Shown: piece by piece, positions 48,075-60,899 of the stretch | How positions within the stretch are numbered: the stretch's first letter is position 1 | Layout of the letters: each line of letters opens with the position of its first letter | From: Rhinopomastus cyanomelas | Taxonomy: Eukaryota; Chordata; Aves; Bucerotiformes; Rhinopomastidae | Assembly (NCBI GenBank): GCA_013400115.1 | Contig: VXBP01004033.1 | Coordinates: 186,001 to 250,000, forward strand | Length of the DNA stretch: 64,000 nucleotides | Direction of reading: 5' to 3' | Program-made: the position numbers and the translations under genes | Notes under the pieces: model-generated | The model's input: only the letters and a program-made list of their open reading frames with translations | Databases searched by the model: none | Told to the model about the DNA's origin: nothing

Positions 48075-48913
48075 TCCAGCAGCTCTGTCTGAGCTACTTT
48101 CTTGGCCAAAAAGTCTAGAAGTATGGCAAGTTTAGTAAATCCTGCTTTTCAGCCCCAGCAAGGTTTGCAGTTGGAAGAAGACAAGCGCATCTTGTTTGTA
48201 ACCCGAGTGGCACATGGCTCTTTACAGATCTATCACATGACATATGCTTCTCTGTTTAGTTTCATGAAACTATTGATTTTTTTCCCCCCTCCTATTTTTT
48301 GAGTTCTCATTCTGTTGTGCTTTGCTTACGAACAGAATTACTTTTGAGTTTTAGGATAGATTTTCAGACGCTTGTCTTAAACGTATTAAACCATCTGCGG
48401 ACGTCGCTTCAGTAGATGCTTTTTGTCACGTTGCAGTCGGGTTTTAGCTCGCAGGGTTTTCAGTGTGTTTGCTTTAAATGGCTTTTCTTTGGAACAGAAT
48501 AATCTGCAAAAGCTTTGACACATCCTGTCCCTAACCTGTGAACTGGGGGATAAACTGCCATCGGGGGGTAGCGCAGTAGCAGTCAGCGATGGATTTTCCC
48601 ATTGCGGTGTCCGCATTCACTGAAGTTTGAAAAGCAGCTTTTGTTTGCTAGGACAGCTTTCACTCTTCCAACGACAGGTAGACCTGAAGGTATTTCCTAA
48701 AGCAGAGTCAGGAGGTGGCACAGCTGTGCTGGTGAAACAGGAAAGTAATGTGTGAAGGTATAAGCCTCTCTTCATCTAAGCAAAGTGCTCAAGCTGTATG
48801 AGATGCCCAAACCCCTCCTTCAAGCCAACCAACCAACAAAAAACCAAGAAGGCAGCTCTGTGGTATTTCAGATTTACTGGTGTGGTGTGTGACAGCCCTG
48901 AAGTGAGACTGTG
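48075..48913. other. RORA: RORA intron 1, no feature seen
   Basis: About 840 bases of unique AT-leaning sequence between two inverted CR1 copies. Nothing recognised. Confidence 0.5.
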
Positions 48914-49250
48914 AATCACGGAATCACAGAACCATTAAGGTTTGAAGAGACCTCCAAGACCTCGTCCAACGGTGAAACCCAATTCCCACGAAAACATGTT
49001 TTCAAGTGCCACATCTGTGCATCATTTGATCACCTCTGGGGGTGGTGACTCCACCACCTTCTGGGCAGCCTGTTCCAATGTCCAATCTAAGTCTCCCCTG
49101 GCACGACCTGAGGCCATTTCCTCTTGTTCCATCACTAGTGACTTGGGAAAAGAAACCAAACCCCACCTCGCTACAACCTCTTTTCGGGTAGTTGTAAAGA
49201 ATAATAAGGTCTCCCCTCAGTGTCCTTTTCTCCAGGAAACACCTCAGTTT
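48914..49250 (-). mobile_element. CR1 3' fragment, inverted, old
   Basis: On the + strand: AATCACAGAACCATTAAGG, TTGAAGAGACCTCCAAGACC, TCTGGGCAGCCTGTTCCAATG, GAGGCCATTTCCTCTTGTTCC, GGTAGTTGTAAAGAATAATAAG. Strongly diverged and the frame is destroyed. Confidence 0.85.
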
Positions 49251-52200
49251 GAGCTATTCATGCATTTGTTGCTGTTTATGTTCAGATATTAGTTGTTCAA
49301 GCCGTGTTGTCCTTCCCTGGCGCTGTTCCAGTGTTGGTGCTTATTCCCCAGTTTCAGCTGAAGGTAGCTCAGTGCCTGTTTATAAACAATAAAACAGGGA
49401 CAACAGATTGACAGGTTAATGTTAACTGATAGTCACAGGGAAGAGCTAATTGCAAGCGTCGAAACAGTTTCATAACAGGGCTAATAATACCCCCCTTTCT
49501 CATTACAAGGCTCCCTGTTACGATTTCATCACAGTGTGAGCGCCGGCTCCTCGCTGCATCGAGCTCTGGAACTGCCTGTGTGGCTGGTGCCTGCTGTCTG
49601 ACTGCAGGAGCAGGAGCCAGCTCCATCAGCGAGCAGCCCCCGTGCTTTCCACGGGGGTCCTGCTTCCTGGGCTTGCTCTTAGGGGTGTCTGTAGTGGGTG
49701 AGCTGGAGCTCACGTGGGAGCGACCCACCTTGTTATTTCCACGCGAGAGGGAAGCAAGAAGGGCTGTGTGTCTTTAAATCTCTGTTCCTCCGCGTGGCCT
49801 GCCTGGCGTTGGACCTCTGTGCTAAACCTGCGGAGTTAAATTTACCCAGGATGACAACTGTACACTCAGGGTTTAGTTACATAACAGCAGTTGCTGCGTT
49901 TCACATTGCACTAATCCAAACAGAGCCAGGGAAAAGCTGCCTGGGTTTGGTGTGCTCCATGGGCCGAGGGATAAAGAGCTTTTTAATTTTCTTCCCTGCG
50001 TTGCTGAAACGGCTCTCTGACTTGGGCTTTTGGCCATCTGGTGGCTTGTTTAGTACTTTAACCCATGTGCTGGTAGATGCTGCTGTTTGTTGCCCAACTT
50101 GGAGCTGCGAAGATGGGTGAGAAGACGGTTGCGTCTGTAAGCAACGTCCGTCCCTCGCTCTGGGTGTAGGTCATTGTACGAGGGCTGAGGTGCTGTAAGG
50201 TGCTGCAGTGAGTGAGTGCTGCGCAGCCTGCACATACCGTTCTGAAGCTGCTCGTAGACTAGTTCCCCGGCAGCTCTTGGAGGAGAATCCTAGTGCTGGT
50301 TAGTGCGAAGCAATTACCTCTGCGTGCTTACTAGTCCTTGGTGGTCAGACCATCGCTCACGTGTGCAGTCATTAACGTGCTGTGGCTCAGCCTTTGAGCC
50401 CCGCTGAGCCCCGCTGTGCCGCTGAGCTTCCTTTCCGAGTGCCAGTGTTCCATTCCCCATGGGAGTGCTTCGGAGCTTTGTTGAATAGTAAAGACGCTTC
50501 TCCAACTTCTCTAGCGTTTAATCAAAATGCGAACTCTCCCAGGAGGTGTGGGAAGGCAACAGGGAGGAAGGCTGAGGTTGTTGAAGTTTGAGATTCCAGC
50601 AGGGACTTGGAGTTTGGAGAGAGCTCCCTCCATAGCATCACCGAACCCCTGTGCTTCTGGCCCATCCTTGCCTCCTGTTGGAGACCTCCTGGGCTTTGTG
50701 AGTCCTGTGCCAGCAGCGCGCCTGCCGCCCCCTAAATACAAATTAATGCCTTCCACACCATGTGAAGATCCTGAAGGCTGGGTGTTTGTAGCCTGGATGG
50801 TCCCTGGAGGGGGTTTTATCTTGTCACTGGCAGCGTGCCCGTGGTCTGCAGTGGAGCCTGGCACAGAGCCACAGGAACGGCTCACGCTCTGTTGCCCAGC
50901 GCGCTGTTGGTGGGGCTCTTTACGGAGGGAGCTGCAGTGTGCAAGACCTGAGCGCAGGGCAGAATGGCAGCAGCAGGGCCAGAGGGATGAATCCGTCAAG
51001 AGACTATGCCCTTGTCAGGAGAGGTTGTTTTGGGTGCTAGGGGGAAGCCTTAGGAGCCTATTAATGGAAGAACATAAACCCAAGTTGTTGAAAGAATGAA
51101 TGAATGCTGCCATAAACCTCGCAGGGTGTTGCTGGTGGAGAAGGCTGACACATTAGGGTTCATTCAGGCTTTTGATTCTCACTTGTAGTGGGTTCAGAAA
51201 CATCACTGGATATCGCTGACAGACAGGGGTACCAACTAAGAATAAAATAATTTCAATATAGGACTCAGACGGATGTTCAGAGCAGTATATATGTTATTCT
51301 TGGCCATATAATTTGCTAGGGTTGTCTTAAGTACAGTCTTCTTACTCATTTTTAAGTACAGAACTGATAAGATTAGCTATAGCTACACACCTGGTCTTGG
51401 AAATTATTTGTGTGACTCCCTTACCTTTTATCTCTGCCTTTCAATGTAGAACTTTTACTGCTTGTTCCAGAATTCAGAAAAAATATAAAACCCAGCTTTC
51501 TAAAGCCAAATCAGTGCTACAGTCTAAGGAATCAGTCCTTTAACAGGTGTCCAAGAGCAAAATGGTTTGGTTCTGCCTCGAGTAACGCTTGCAGGAGCTA
51601 GGAAGGGGCTTTAGTCAGATGGCAGCTGAGTGTTCGGAGATGGAACTTGTTCCTTTGCTACAGGATGATCTGAGAGCTCTAGAATAATGGCTTAAAATTC
51701 TTCTCCCCTATTTTCTCATTTTGGATAGACAGAGCTCCATTTGTGAACGTTCCCTGATACTTGTCCTTTATCTGAGAGCTAATGGGCTTATTTTTGCTTT
51801 TCAATGAACACATGCACTGTTCATCCCAATTAGAATGAGGAGATATAAAACACTTTTCTTCCCTGCCCATTCAGCTCTCTCTCCCGTGTTTCATAACTTG
51901 TGTTCCCTTTGTTGGACGCCGTTCTCTGAAGTGCCTTTTTGGTTACTGCTTTCAGGACGAGACGACTCGAGAGAATATGACAGGGAAAAATAATGGCAAG
52001 GGAAAACTCTGCTTCTGGTCTTCTTCGACTAGACTAGGAAAATCGGGGTGGTTGTGATAAAGAACTGCTTCCAGGCTTCGTCTCTGTGTAGTTGTTCAGG
52101 TTCTTCAGGACCAGAAATGGATGTGCCAACATGAGTCACTTGACCATTTCTAAAAATTGCATCAGGGATGGCACAGTCGTGGTTCTGGAGCCCAAACTGG

Positions 52201-52362
52201 AGCTTTTAAAAGGTTGCTAACTGTAGATAGATGCATGTGGGTTTGCTATTAAAAAAAATACCCCAAAAGAGACACGGGGAAGGGCCTGGTCTTGCCCTGT
52301 GTGAGCATTCAGTGATGCTCCTAATGAAGACAGCGCCGTGTTCAGACGTATTTTGTGTCTCT
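49251..52362. other. RORA: RORA intron 1, no gene recognised
   Basis: Unique sequence. A 190-codon + frame at 50527-51099 overlaps a 162-codon minus frame and has no motif; I do not call it. 51180-51900 is AT-rich and featureless. Confidence 0.5.
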
Positions 52363-52911
52363 GGTTCTTCTCCCCCTCTACTCTGCCCTGGTGAGACCAC
52401 ACCTGGAGTATTGTGTCCAGTTCTGGGCTCCTCAGTTCAAGAGGGATGTGGAGCTGCTGGAGAAGGTCCAGCGTAGGGCAACGAGGATGATGAAGGAGGT
52501 GGAGCACCTCCCTTACGAGGAGAGGCTGAGGGAGCTGGGTCTCTTGAGCTTGGAGAAGAGGAGACTGAGGGGTGACCTCATTAATGTCTACAAATATGTG
52601 AGGGGTGGGTGTCGGGAGGATGGAGCTGGGCTGTTCTCAGTGTCATCTAGTGATAGGACGAGGGGCAATGGGTGTAAGCTGGAGCATAGGAGGTTCCACA
52701 TCAATCTGAGAAGGAACTTCTTCCCAGTGAGGGTGACAGAGCACTGGAACAGGCTGCCCAGGGGGGTTGTGGAGTCTCCTTCACTGGAGATGCTCAAGAC
52801 CCGCCTGGATGTGTTCCTGTGTGACTCAGTCTAGGTGATCCTGCTGTGGCAGGGGGATTGGACTGGATGATCTTTCGAGATCCCTCCCAGTAATGATTCT
52901 ATGATTCTATG
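52363..52911 (+). mobile_element. CR1 LINE 3' portion, best preserved copy
   Basis: The C-terminal end of CR1 pol is intact here for about 150 codons: LLPLYSALVRPHLEYCVQF, RRATRMMKEVEHLPYEERLR, GLLSLEKRRLRGDLINVYK, FSVSSSDRTRGNG, FFPVRVTEHWNRLPRGVV, up to the natural stop (TAG near 52832-52834). The 3' UTR ends GATTCTATGATTCTATGA. The open frame and clean tail make it the youngest-looking CR1 in the window and a reference for the ATTCTATG type. It lacks the rest of pol and ORF1, so it cannot move on its own. Confidence 0.95.
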
Positions 52912-54050
52912 ACTTAGAGCAGCACTCCTGTCTTGTCTAAGCCCTTTATGGAGGCGGCCAAAGTGGAAACGGGCAGTGCCTGTGATACCTGGCTCATCTT
53001 TGGCTTTTTGACACCTTTGCCTTCTCCTTAGAACTTTTTTGTCGATAGGAATAACCTCCTGTGTGGCAGAAGCTCTGCTGTGAGCGTGGGGTCGTGAGGT
53101 TGCCATGTTTTCACTTTGAAAGGTTTGGGGTTTTTTTTTACTTGCTGCTGTTGGTGACTTTTTCTTTAAACGAGGTGACTGTTTTCACCACCTCCTTATG
53201 ATGAGACACAACATGAAGCCATTTGTCTTTCAGCTGCAACAACTTTTATGGGTGATTCTAATACAGCAAGCTCTGTCACTGGTGTTCTGAATTTCTCCAA
53301 GAATTCCACGGGTGTCTGAGTGCAAACACACTCTTCCTACCCCCCCTCCTCGTTTGAAGGTTAGTTTTCTTTAGGGTATCACTTCATTCCTGCCAATCTG
53401 ATAAAGCCAACTTAATTAAAAATATTACCATTAGATCATACAGTTCTCTTTATTAGTTTAGTCCATGGGGCTCCTTTTCCACTGGGAAATTATTTACTTC
53501 AGAACTTGCTTCAGAGCAGCCTCGGCTCGCTTTGTTTCACGCAGCTGCTTTAAAGCTTTCCATCAGATTAATGTTTTTCCAGGTCTTTTCTTGCAGGTGC
53601 CCTGTTACGCAGAGATAACTGCGACTGCTCGGATCTGTGATGCTTGCTGCAGAGCAGGGCTCTGATTGCAAGGGTTAATGGCATAGGAGACACAACAGTT
53701 TAGGTTGGTGGTTGATTGCTCGTCCCTTTTTGCCCCCCTCTTCCTTACACACTCACCCCCGCTCCTGAGTTTCTCCTTCCAAGCGGCCTTTTGCAACAAG
53801 GACTGTTTTCTGCTGCAAGGACTTTTCGGCTTTACTTGGCAGGGACTGGGGGAGTCTCCTCGAGAAGTTACGTGATGATCCTCAGTTTTCTCACCAGCAG
53901 TTTTAGGCAATAGCATCGACAGCTTGTTTAGCTAGAGGTCTGATCCTGCAGGCTTTTATTTATACTTCCTGTTCCTGGTGTTGTGGGGGAGATACACTCT
54001 GGTGGATACTGGAAGCAACTTTAACGCCGTGTTTGGTACAATCTACGAGT
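52912..54050. other. RORA: RORA intron 1, no feature seen
   Basis: Unique sequence. An acceptor-like TTTTTCCAGGTCTTTTCTTGCAGGTG string lies near 53575-53600 but no exon follows that I recognise. Confidence 0.45.
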
Positions 54051-54174
54051 AGGCTGGATGAGGTGCTGAGGGGCATGGTTTAGATGTTAGGTTTACTGGG
54101 TTTGTTTGGATTTAGGTTGGACTGGATGATCTTTGAGGTCTTTTCCAACCTTCTCATTACTGTGATACTGTGAG
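54051..54174 (+). mobile_element. CR1 3' end, ACTGTGAT-tail type
   Basis: TAGGCTGGATGAGGTGCTG, GGTTTACTGGGTTTGTTTGG, GGTTGGACTGGATGATCTTTG, TTTTCCAACCTTCTCATTAC, then ACTGTGATACTGTGAG. Confidence 0.87.
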
Positions 54175-54521
54175 TAGACCACTGTGCAAATGACGTGCTC
54201 CAAACCAAGTTGCGGTGTGACCTCACGTGGGTGACTTCGTTCTTGTATCACACTTTCCTCCTGTGTCTGATGCTCCTCATGAGTATTCTCTTCCTCGTGT
54301 TTCTGTAAAGCCTAGAACGATCCTTGACAGCTGCTTAGACCTCAGTACTACCCTGCAGCTAACAGGTGGCAGTGAAACTCATATTATGCATTTGTTCCGT
54401 ATACCGAATTCTTTCAGCACAGACATGTTTTGCTTTGTTCTCTATCAGTGCTTCTAATCTAGAACCCAAGTTTTTTTAGCTAAACACTTTAAAACCCTCT
54501 TAGAACTTACTCTAATAAGCA

Positions 54522-55268
54522 GTGTAGATTTAGACTGAATGTTAGAAAAAAGTTCTTTATAATGAGGGTGATGAAACACTGGGACAGGTTGCCCAGAGAG
54601 GTGGCAGAAGCTCCATCTCTGGAGACATTCAAGATCAGGCTTGGTTGGGTCAGAGCAACCTATCTAGTTAAAGATACTCATCACTTGTGAGACCGCACCT
54701 CGAGTACTGTGTCCAGTTTTGGTCACCACAGTACAGGAAAGACATTGAGGTGCTGGAATGAGCTCAAAGAAGGGCAACCAAGCTGGTGAAGGGGCTGGAG
54801 GACATGCCCTATGAGGAGAGGCTGAGGGAGCTGGGGTTGTTTAGTCTGGAGAGGAGACTACTGAGAGGGGACCTTATTGCCCTCTACGACTACCTTAAAG
54901 GAGGTTGTAGCAAGGCTGGTGTTGGTCTCTTCTCTCCAATTAGTGATGACAGGATGAGGGGAAATGGCCTCAAGTTGCATCAGGGAAGGTTTAGACTGGA
55001 TGTTAGAAGGAAATTCTTTACTGAGAGGGTGGTTAGGTACTAGAATAGATTGCCCAGGGAGGTTGTGGTGTCACCATCCCTGGAGGTGTTTAAGGAACGG
55101 GTGGATGCGGCGCTTGGGGATATGGTCTAGCGGTTAGATACTGGGAGAAAGACCCTGGAGGTCCTTTCCAGCCATGATGATTCTATGATTCTATGTCCCT
55201 GCTCACTGCAGAGGGGTTGCACCACCTGGCTTCTCAAGCTCCCTTCCAGCCCAAGACATTCTGTGACT
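54522..55268 (+). mobile_element. Older CR1 split by a younger CR1 (outer element)
   Basis: Outer copy in two parts. The left part (54522-54675) runs from GATTTAGACTGAATGTTAG through CACTGGGACAGGTTGCCCAG to CTAGTTAAAGAT. The right part (55195-55268) resumes with GTCCCTGCTCACTGCAG, then CTTCCAGCCCAAGACATTCTG. Placed together they give the usual order of this CR1 class. The inserted copy occupies 54676-55194. Confidence 0.85.
54676..55194 (+). mobile_element. CR1 inserted within another CR1 (inner element)
   Basis: Inner copy beginning ACTCATCACTTGTGAGACC, then GTACTGTGTCCAGTTTTGG, a nearly open pol tail (KGLEDMPYEERLRELGLFSL, GGCSKAGVGLFSPISDD, RFRLDVRRKFFTERVVRY) and a 3' UTR ending GATGATTCTATGATTCTAT. 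The pol frame is broken by stops at the 'GAATGAGC' site near 54759 and at VVRY (about 55041). No target-site duplication is visible, as is usual for CR1. Confidence 0.9.
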
Positions 55269-58200
55269 GCATCCGTGATTGCATATCAGTGTCCTGTGAT
55301 TTCATGATTCCAAGTGAGTCAGCATCTCACTTAGCACACAACTGGCTGTTGGGTGCTGTTGCAGCACATGTCAGTCCCAGCCTGGACAGTCGTAACAAGC
55401 ATGGTGGATGCTAGGAACAAGCTGGAGGACTGAAGGCACCGCTGCACACAGCTGTGCTTCAGGCTCACTTCTAATCCATTCACTAATGGCCTTCTGCTCG
55501 AAGTCTTGCAGATGGGTCTGTGAAGTGACCTGGTTGCCCATGTGCCTGTGCTAGCCTGTACATGCATTAACCTTGCGCTCACAACACTTCTTGATGCTGA
55601 TCTCTGTGGGTCGAATCCATCCTTGAGGCCAAAGCCTCTCCTCCCCACACTAGCAGTCCTGCAGCAGCGCAAGCAAGTGGGCTTCACCCCCTTCCTCTCA
55701 CCTGCGGTGTTTTCATGCGAAGTGACTGCAGTAGCTTCGGCCGTGCTTAGTGCTGACGTGCAGGTCGCATTATTTTTCAAGATGCTCCCTCCCTCCCTCG
55801 CGATTAAAATTCATGAGCGGTTCCCCGGAGAGCCACCTGAGGTAACGGAGTCTTTTCAGCGTGTCATTAATATACAGGACTACTGAAAGCGCCCGTTTGG
55901 CCGCGCTCGCCCTTCCTCACTCTTCCCTGGCTGGCAGCCTGGCTGTGTTGTGGAACAACAAAACCGAAACCTGGACAATTTATGTTTCGGTACTGATGGG
56001 ATGGTCTCTCTTTCCCTGTCACTTCACATTAAGGACCTGCCACTAATAAAACTAATTAATAACTCTTGGCTCCACGCAGAACATTTGGGCTCCCTGGTGC
56101 TGGCGCTGCGCCACCGCAGCCTTTGAAAGGAGTGCTTCATCTTCGTCAGGGACAGGATGAGTGTTTCTCCACAGTCCTAATTGGACAAAGTGCCTCAGCG
56201 CTTCAAAGCCAGCAGATTAGCAGGCTGGAGGAGTCCTAGGTAGGATCTCCTCTCTGAGCTGGTAAACTGTAAGGGATGGCAGCTCCGGTGCCACCACGGG
56301 GGTGGCGTGAAGGTTGAGCGCTGCGCATTAGAGACGGTTGCCGCTGTGAGTCTTTGTCCTGCCCCGAGAGGACCCTTGGGGAAGATGCAGGTCACACCTG
56401 CAAAGAGCAGCACGTGTAGGCAGCAGCACGGTTTCTTGCTGGAGACGACGATGAGATGCAGTCAAAGGGATGCCTTTGGCTGCTCCAAAACCATCTGATG
56501 AAATGATGGAAAGTGCTCTGGCCGAGTGACAGCCTTGCTGAAAAGTTCCGTCTCCACGGGAGGCTTTGCTGGCACCGCGATGCCGCTTGTGGGCGTGTTT
56601 TGGGGTTTCTCTCGCTGCTGACATAACTGTGCCAGCAGAATTTTGTAGCGTAAGCTGGGCTGGGTTACATAAAAATACTGCTCCCTCTCCTCTCACCCCT
56701 CACTTTCCCTTTAGAAATACTATTTTCTTGCCAGCTTCAAGACCCTTTGCACTGATGTGTTTCAGTCCAAGTGAAGGAAGTCGGCCCCGGTGGCCCCAGC
56801 GATCTGGAGTGTGCTGGTGGATGTGCTTATTCATGAGCAGATGATGATAACCCGGGCGGTTGTGTCTGACACCTGTGCAGGGCTCATCAGTTCCTGCTCA
56901 GGCACCAGCACTTCTAGCTTGACACCACCTTTCATACACGCTTCGCTGGGAAGGGTCAGCGCAGAAAGGAGTAAATACAGCTGAAGGTGAAGCCGCCCAG
57001 ACCAGTTCTATCAAACACAATTTAATGACAAACTTTAATGTGAATGTCTGTGAAAACCTCAAGCTGCAGACAGAGAGCCCTTTGGGATCTTCTGACCTGG
57101 CCAAAAACAGTCCCATCTCCTGATGCCCTTTTCCTCAAAGTTCTGAACGTGCCTCCCTGTAATTTTTTTAGGCAAAGTTATTTTTCAGTGCTTTGGGAGC
57201 AGAGGTGCTTCAGGCTCAGCTGAGCAGATTCATAGCTGGAGACACCAAGCATCGATTTTAATATCCCACAATCTATCGGGAAAATTAGCATCTCTTCTTC
57301 ACCACACCCACTGGTTTACCACTGCTGTAAGACACTACTCAGTTATTACTATTAACTTGTTGTGGCCGCGGATGTTGCTTTACTGACAGAGGTGGATTCT
57401 CTGGCAGAACTTGTTGTGCAAGTTAAACAAAGCTGTAGAAGGTGGCAAACGCGGGACTGGATGTGGGTAAGTGGTGAGAGCACCTGCAAGTCTGGGTGCC
57501 TTGGAAGACCAAAGCTTTCATAAGTTCATTTGCATGGTGGCTTAGTCCTCAGGAATACATCCAGCAGACCTTTTCTTCCCTGAGTTTCCAGGTGCTTGCA
57601 GACCCTTGGCAGTCGTGACGGAGGACCTTCAGCAACTCACATGCATCAGGTGCTGGAAAGAGCAGGAGTGCTCCTGTTCAGCATCTCTGTTAGCAGGAGG
57701 GGAGCACTGTCAAACGTGTATGGAGCTGTTGCTCTTCCAAATTCTTTATCCTGTTGTTGATTATGGAGATGAGGGAAATGTGAAGTCAGTCCAGCTCTCT
57801 GATAATGATGTAGACCTGTCACTGGTTTGGAACTGCACCAGTTAAACTATGGAGAGGAATTTGCCTCCCTGTCTTGTTGCCAAGAGGACTACGACGCGTC
57901 AATACTGAACTGCTGAAGAGCAGCCCATTGCTCTGCAGGTCCTGGAGAAGTGTTAAATTCGACACTGTGCTGTTGGAGGAAACGAGGAGTCCCTAATTCC
58001 CAGCCATATACTTCTCCCAGTCCCGTCCTTCCAATGTTTTCCTTGACACTGCACTTTAATCTTTCCAGCAGAACAGCCAGTTGGCAGCCTCGTGGTCTCA
58101 GAAAATATAGTAGTTGTCTCTTCCCCCCTCAGCATGAAAAAGGGGGAAGGTTGGCCGGAATTACAGCTGGTAACTTCAGTTCCCTCATTACTGAAAAAGC

Positions 58201-59330
58201 TTTCAACTGCTGCCATCTCCTTCAATTTTTGTCTGGGTGTCAGGAATGGGAGCACAGCTGAGCAGAAGCATGTTTCTCTCCAGCTCTGCGCTCAGTTCCT
58301 TGTTTGTGAAATCAGAGGTGAGGCACAAGTGCAGGATCTGCAAGACTGGACCCTCCATTCCCTCTGCACCGGCTGCTGCCTCCACCTTGACTTTGTGTGT
58401 CTGCAGATGACTTTTGGTAGTAGAAGGGCTATGTTCTTTCTTTCAAGCAACAGTTGCCCTCACAGAAATAGTGAAGCCAGACCTGTCTTCCTACCACTGG
58501 CTGCAATCAAATCCGTGTCTTCTAGGCAAAGACACCCAAATAATTTGTTTCTGTTTTTAAAATTACTGTTTTTTGCTGGTTCTGTTGGTTTTTTCACAGG
58601 TGTAACCCACAACAGTGTGCTGTTAGAGAAAAGCAGGTGCTGGGTTGCCAAATCTCCACTGTACTGGCCATCACCACGAGGCAGAGGAAGCAGGAGAAGG
58701 CTGCCAGTGACGAGCCGTGTAGGAGAGCTGTCTTGGGGTGGCTGGGCTTGAGGATTAGGAGAGAGAGAATCAAAGGGACAATGAATGACAGAACGGGCTG
58801 GGCGTTTAAACTGCACCCAAGGAAGCTTGATTGTGTAGATTAGAGGAGTGAGAAACCAGTGTTTACCAAAAGACACTGCTGAAAGCAGAGCTCTTGGATT
58901 TGAGTTACTCTTGTATTGGGAGGGCCTTGTTCCAAGGTATTGAGCTACTATGTCCCATCTATTGCTGTTGAGCAGCTTTACTCCAAGGTTATTTCCTCCG
59001 TAACCTCATTTTACGCAGTTAATTCAGAGGTGATACTTCCTAGACGATGCCTGGACGTGGATGCCTGCTTGTTTAGGGCTTTTGTCTCTTCCTCAGCGTT
59101 TGGGCAAGATCTTTTTGAGGAAAGTGTGACGTGGGTGCAGCTCCACAAGAGCCTTGATGCGTTTGGCGTCAGTCCGTAAGAAGGGAACACCAAGTTGGAG
59201 CACACAGCTGAGTTCCTGGGTGCAGAGGGAACTCAGTGCTGTGTACTGCTCCAACCCTTGGAAACTGATGCAAGGCAATTGTGAGCCTGGGAGTATTTCT
59301 GTGGCAGATTTCTTAAACGGGACTGCAGAG

Positions 59331-59345
59331 ATGATGATGATGATG
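59331..59345. repeat. GAT/ATG trinucleotide microsatellite
   Basis: Five ATG units in GAGATGATGATGATGATG. Confidence 0.85.
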
Positions 59346-60114
59346 CAGTGCTTGTTTGTGGTGAGCGGCCAGAAACCGCGGTGCTTGGTAGTACCCAAAC
59401 CCCACGTGTAGATATCAGATCAAAGCACAAGATCACGTCCTGATTGCTGCCTGCTGCTCCTCAGCTCTATGAGCAACAGCAGCTCCCCATGTCTTTTCTA
59501 CACAGGAAGCAACCCAGGCCACTTAGGTGGAGTTCTTTGAGGAATACTTTCCTCAGGTTCACACCTTTTTGCTAGTAATTATGCTCAGGGACGTGGGGGA
59601 AAGTTACACAAAGAGTTGTTGAAAAGGACCGTAAAAGCTGAGGGGGATGTTTCAGTGAGTTGAGAGCTGAGAAGAACATTGACATAATGCTTCGTGCTCC
59701 CGTTGGTTACAGAGGGGATGCTCTGAATCATGATCTCACTGTCTTTGTTACTGCCATAGCCCTGTTTTGGGCGTTAGGAAGGCTAATCATAACAACTTGG
59801 AAGTGAGGACACATCAAATACCTGTTTTACAGCTTGCTTGTTTGAGGAGATGATTTATTGGATGGGGTTTGGATGTCTTCAGAGCATTAATCAATGCTGA
59901 CCACGCTTGCCATCTAAACTTGTGTTGAATTACAGGGTTTGGAGAGTGAGCACCGTGTTGTATCCAACTCATAGTTCTGGCTGTGCAGTCTCTGATGAAG
60001 TGCCAGGGCAGACTTTGGATCCTGGACATTTACAAGGCTCCCCCTTGGCTTTTGCTTAATTGTAACGTTAATCAATCAAAAGCAAGAGCAGTTCTGGGGT
60101 CTGTTTCTTTTGGT

Positions 60115-60130
60115 GATGATGATGATGATG
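60115..60130. repeat. GAT trinucleotide microsatellite
   Basis: Five GAT units, the second run of the same motif within 800 bases. Confidence 0.85.
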
Positions 60131-60899
60131 GTATAAATACACAGTGCTGTCTGCATTGTCTCAACAAGTTGTGCATGAAGAAAAAGAAGAGCGATCAAGC
60201 AAGGTGGAGGGGTTTGCCTTGGGAATCATCTCTAGTATATTGGATAACTTGATAACTACGAATACCTCTTGCACATGACTAGTCCACTTGAAGCTGGAGG
60301 TTGTGGTGCGTTGAGCTTCCGATAATTCAGAAATTGAGAAGGTCGCATGAACGTTGTGGGGTTTTGTACTTCCCAAAAAGTTCTGGCATTTCCTTTGACT
60401 TTGCTATTTACACTGGAAATTTCCCCAAGCACAAAGTCTTGGTGTCTCAGTTGTTTCTGGGCAATCTTCAGCGCTGTGCAGACACAAGAAGTGTCATTTA
60501 CCTGACGGGGCTTGATAGCTGTAGCACTCCCGTTGGGTTTGTCAGAACCAAGGTGTTTGAAGGCTAGTACAGTCCAGGATTTGTGGCTTCTGATGCATTC
60601 CCAGAAGTGCTTCATATAAGCACAGTGCAGGTATGATCTGCTGATAGCCTCCCGTGGTGGTGAGGGAGGTTTTGTGCAACGTATACCTGCAAACAGAGCA
60701 GGTTCCAGCACGTGCATCTTCGTGATGAGCGAGACATGGGTAAAGCTGGCAGGTCTGTAGCTCTCTTTGAACACAGAGCAATTTCAGAAGAGAAGTCATG
60801 CAAGAGCAAAACTGCAGTGGTTGCAAAAAACAGGCTAGTTACAGGGACTTCAGTGTGGTGTCTACAGATTGACAGCTACCTGGAGGGCCATGTCCTGTT

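Larger units (their letters stand above)
55269..60899. other. RORA: RORA intron 1, no gene recognised
   Basis: About 5.6 kb with no CR1. Long frames occur by chance-like overlap: 219 codons + at 58092-58751 against 138 codons - at 58460-58876, and 172 codons - at 60256-60774 against 88 codons + at 60301-60567. None carries a motif I know. GAT microsatellites lie at 59331-59345 and 60115-60130. Confidence 0.5.

Noticed and set aside
50527..51099. 190-codon + frame
   Set aside because: Pro/Gly/Arg-rich translation without motif, overlapped by a 162-codon minus frame.
52355..52834. 159-codon + frame as a host gene
   Set aside because: It is the CR1 pol C-terminus with the CR1 3' UTR and octamers directly after it; annotated as the repeat.
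58092..58751. 219-codon + frame
   Set aside because: No motif, random-looking composition and overlap with a 138-codon antisense frame; a few frames of this size are expected by chance in 64 kb.
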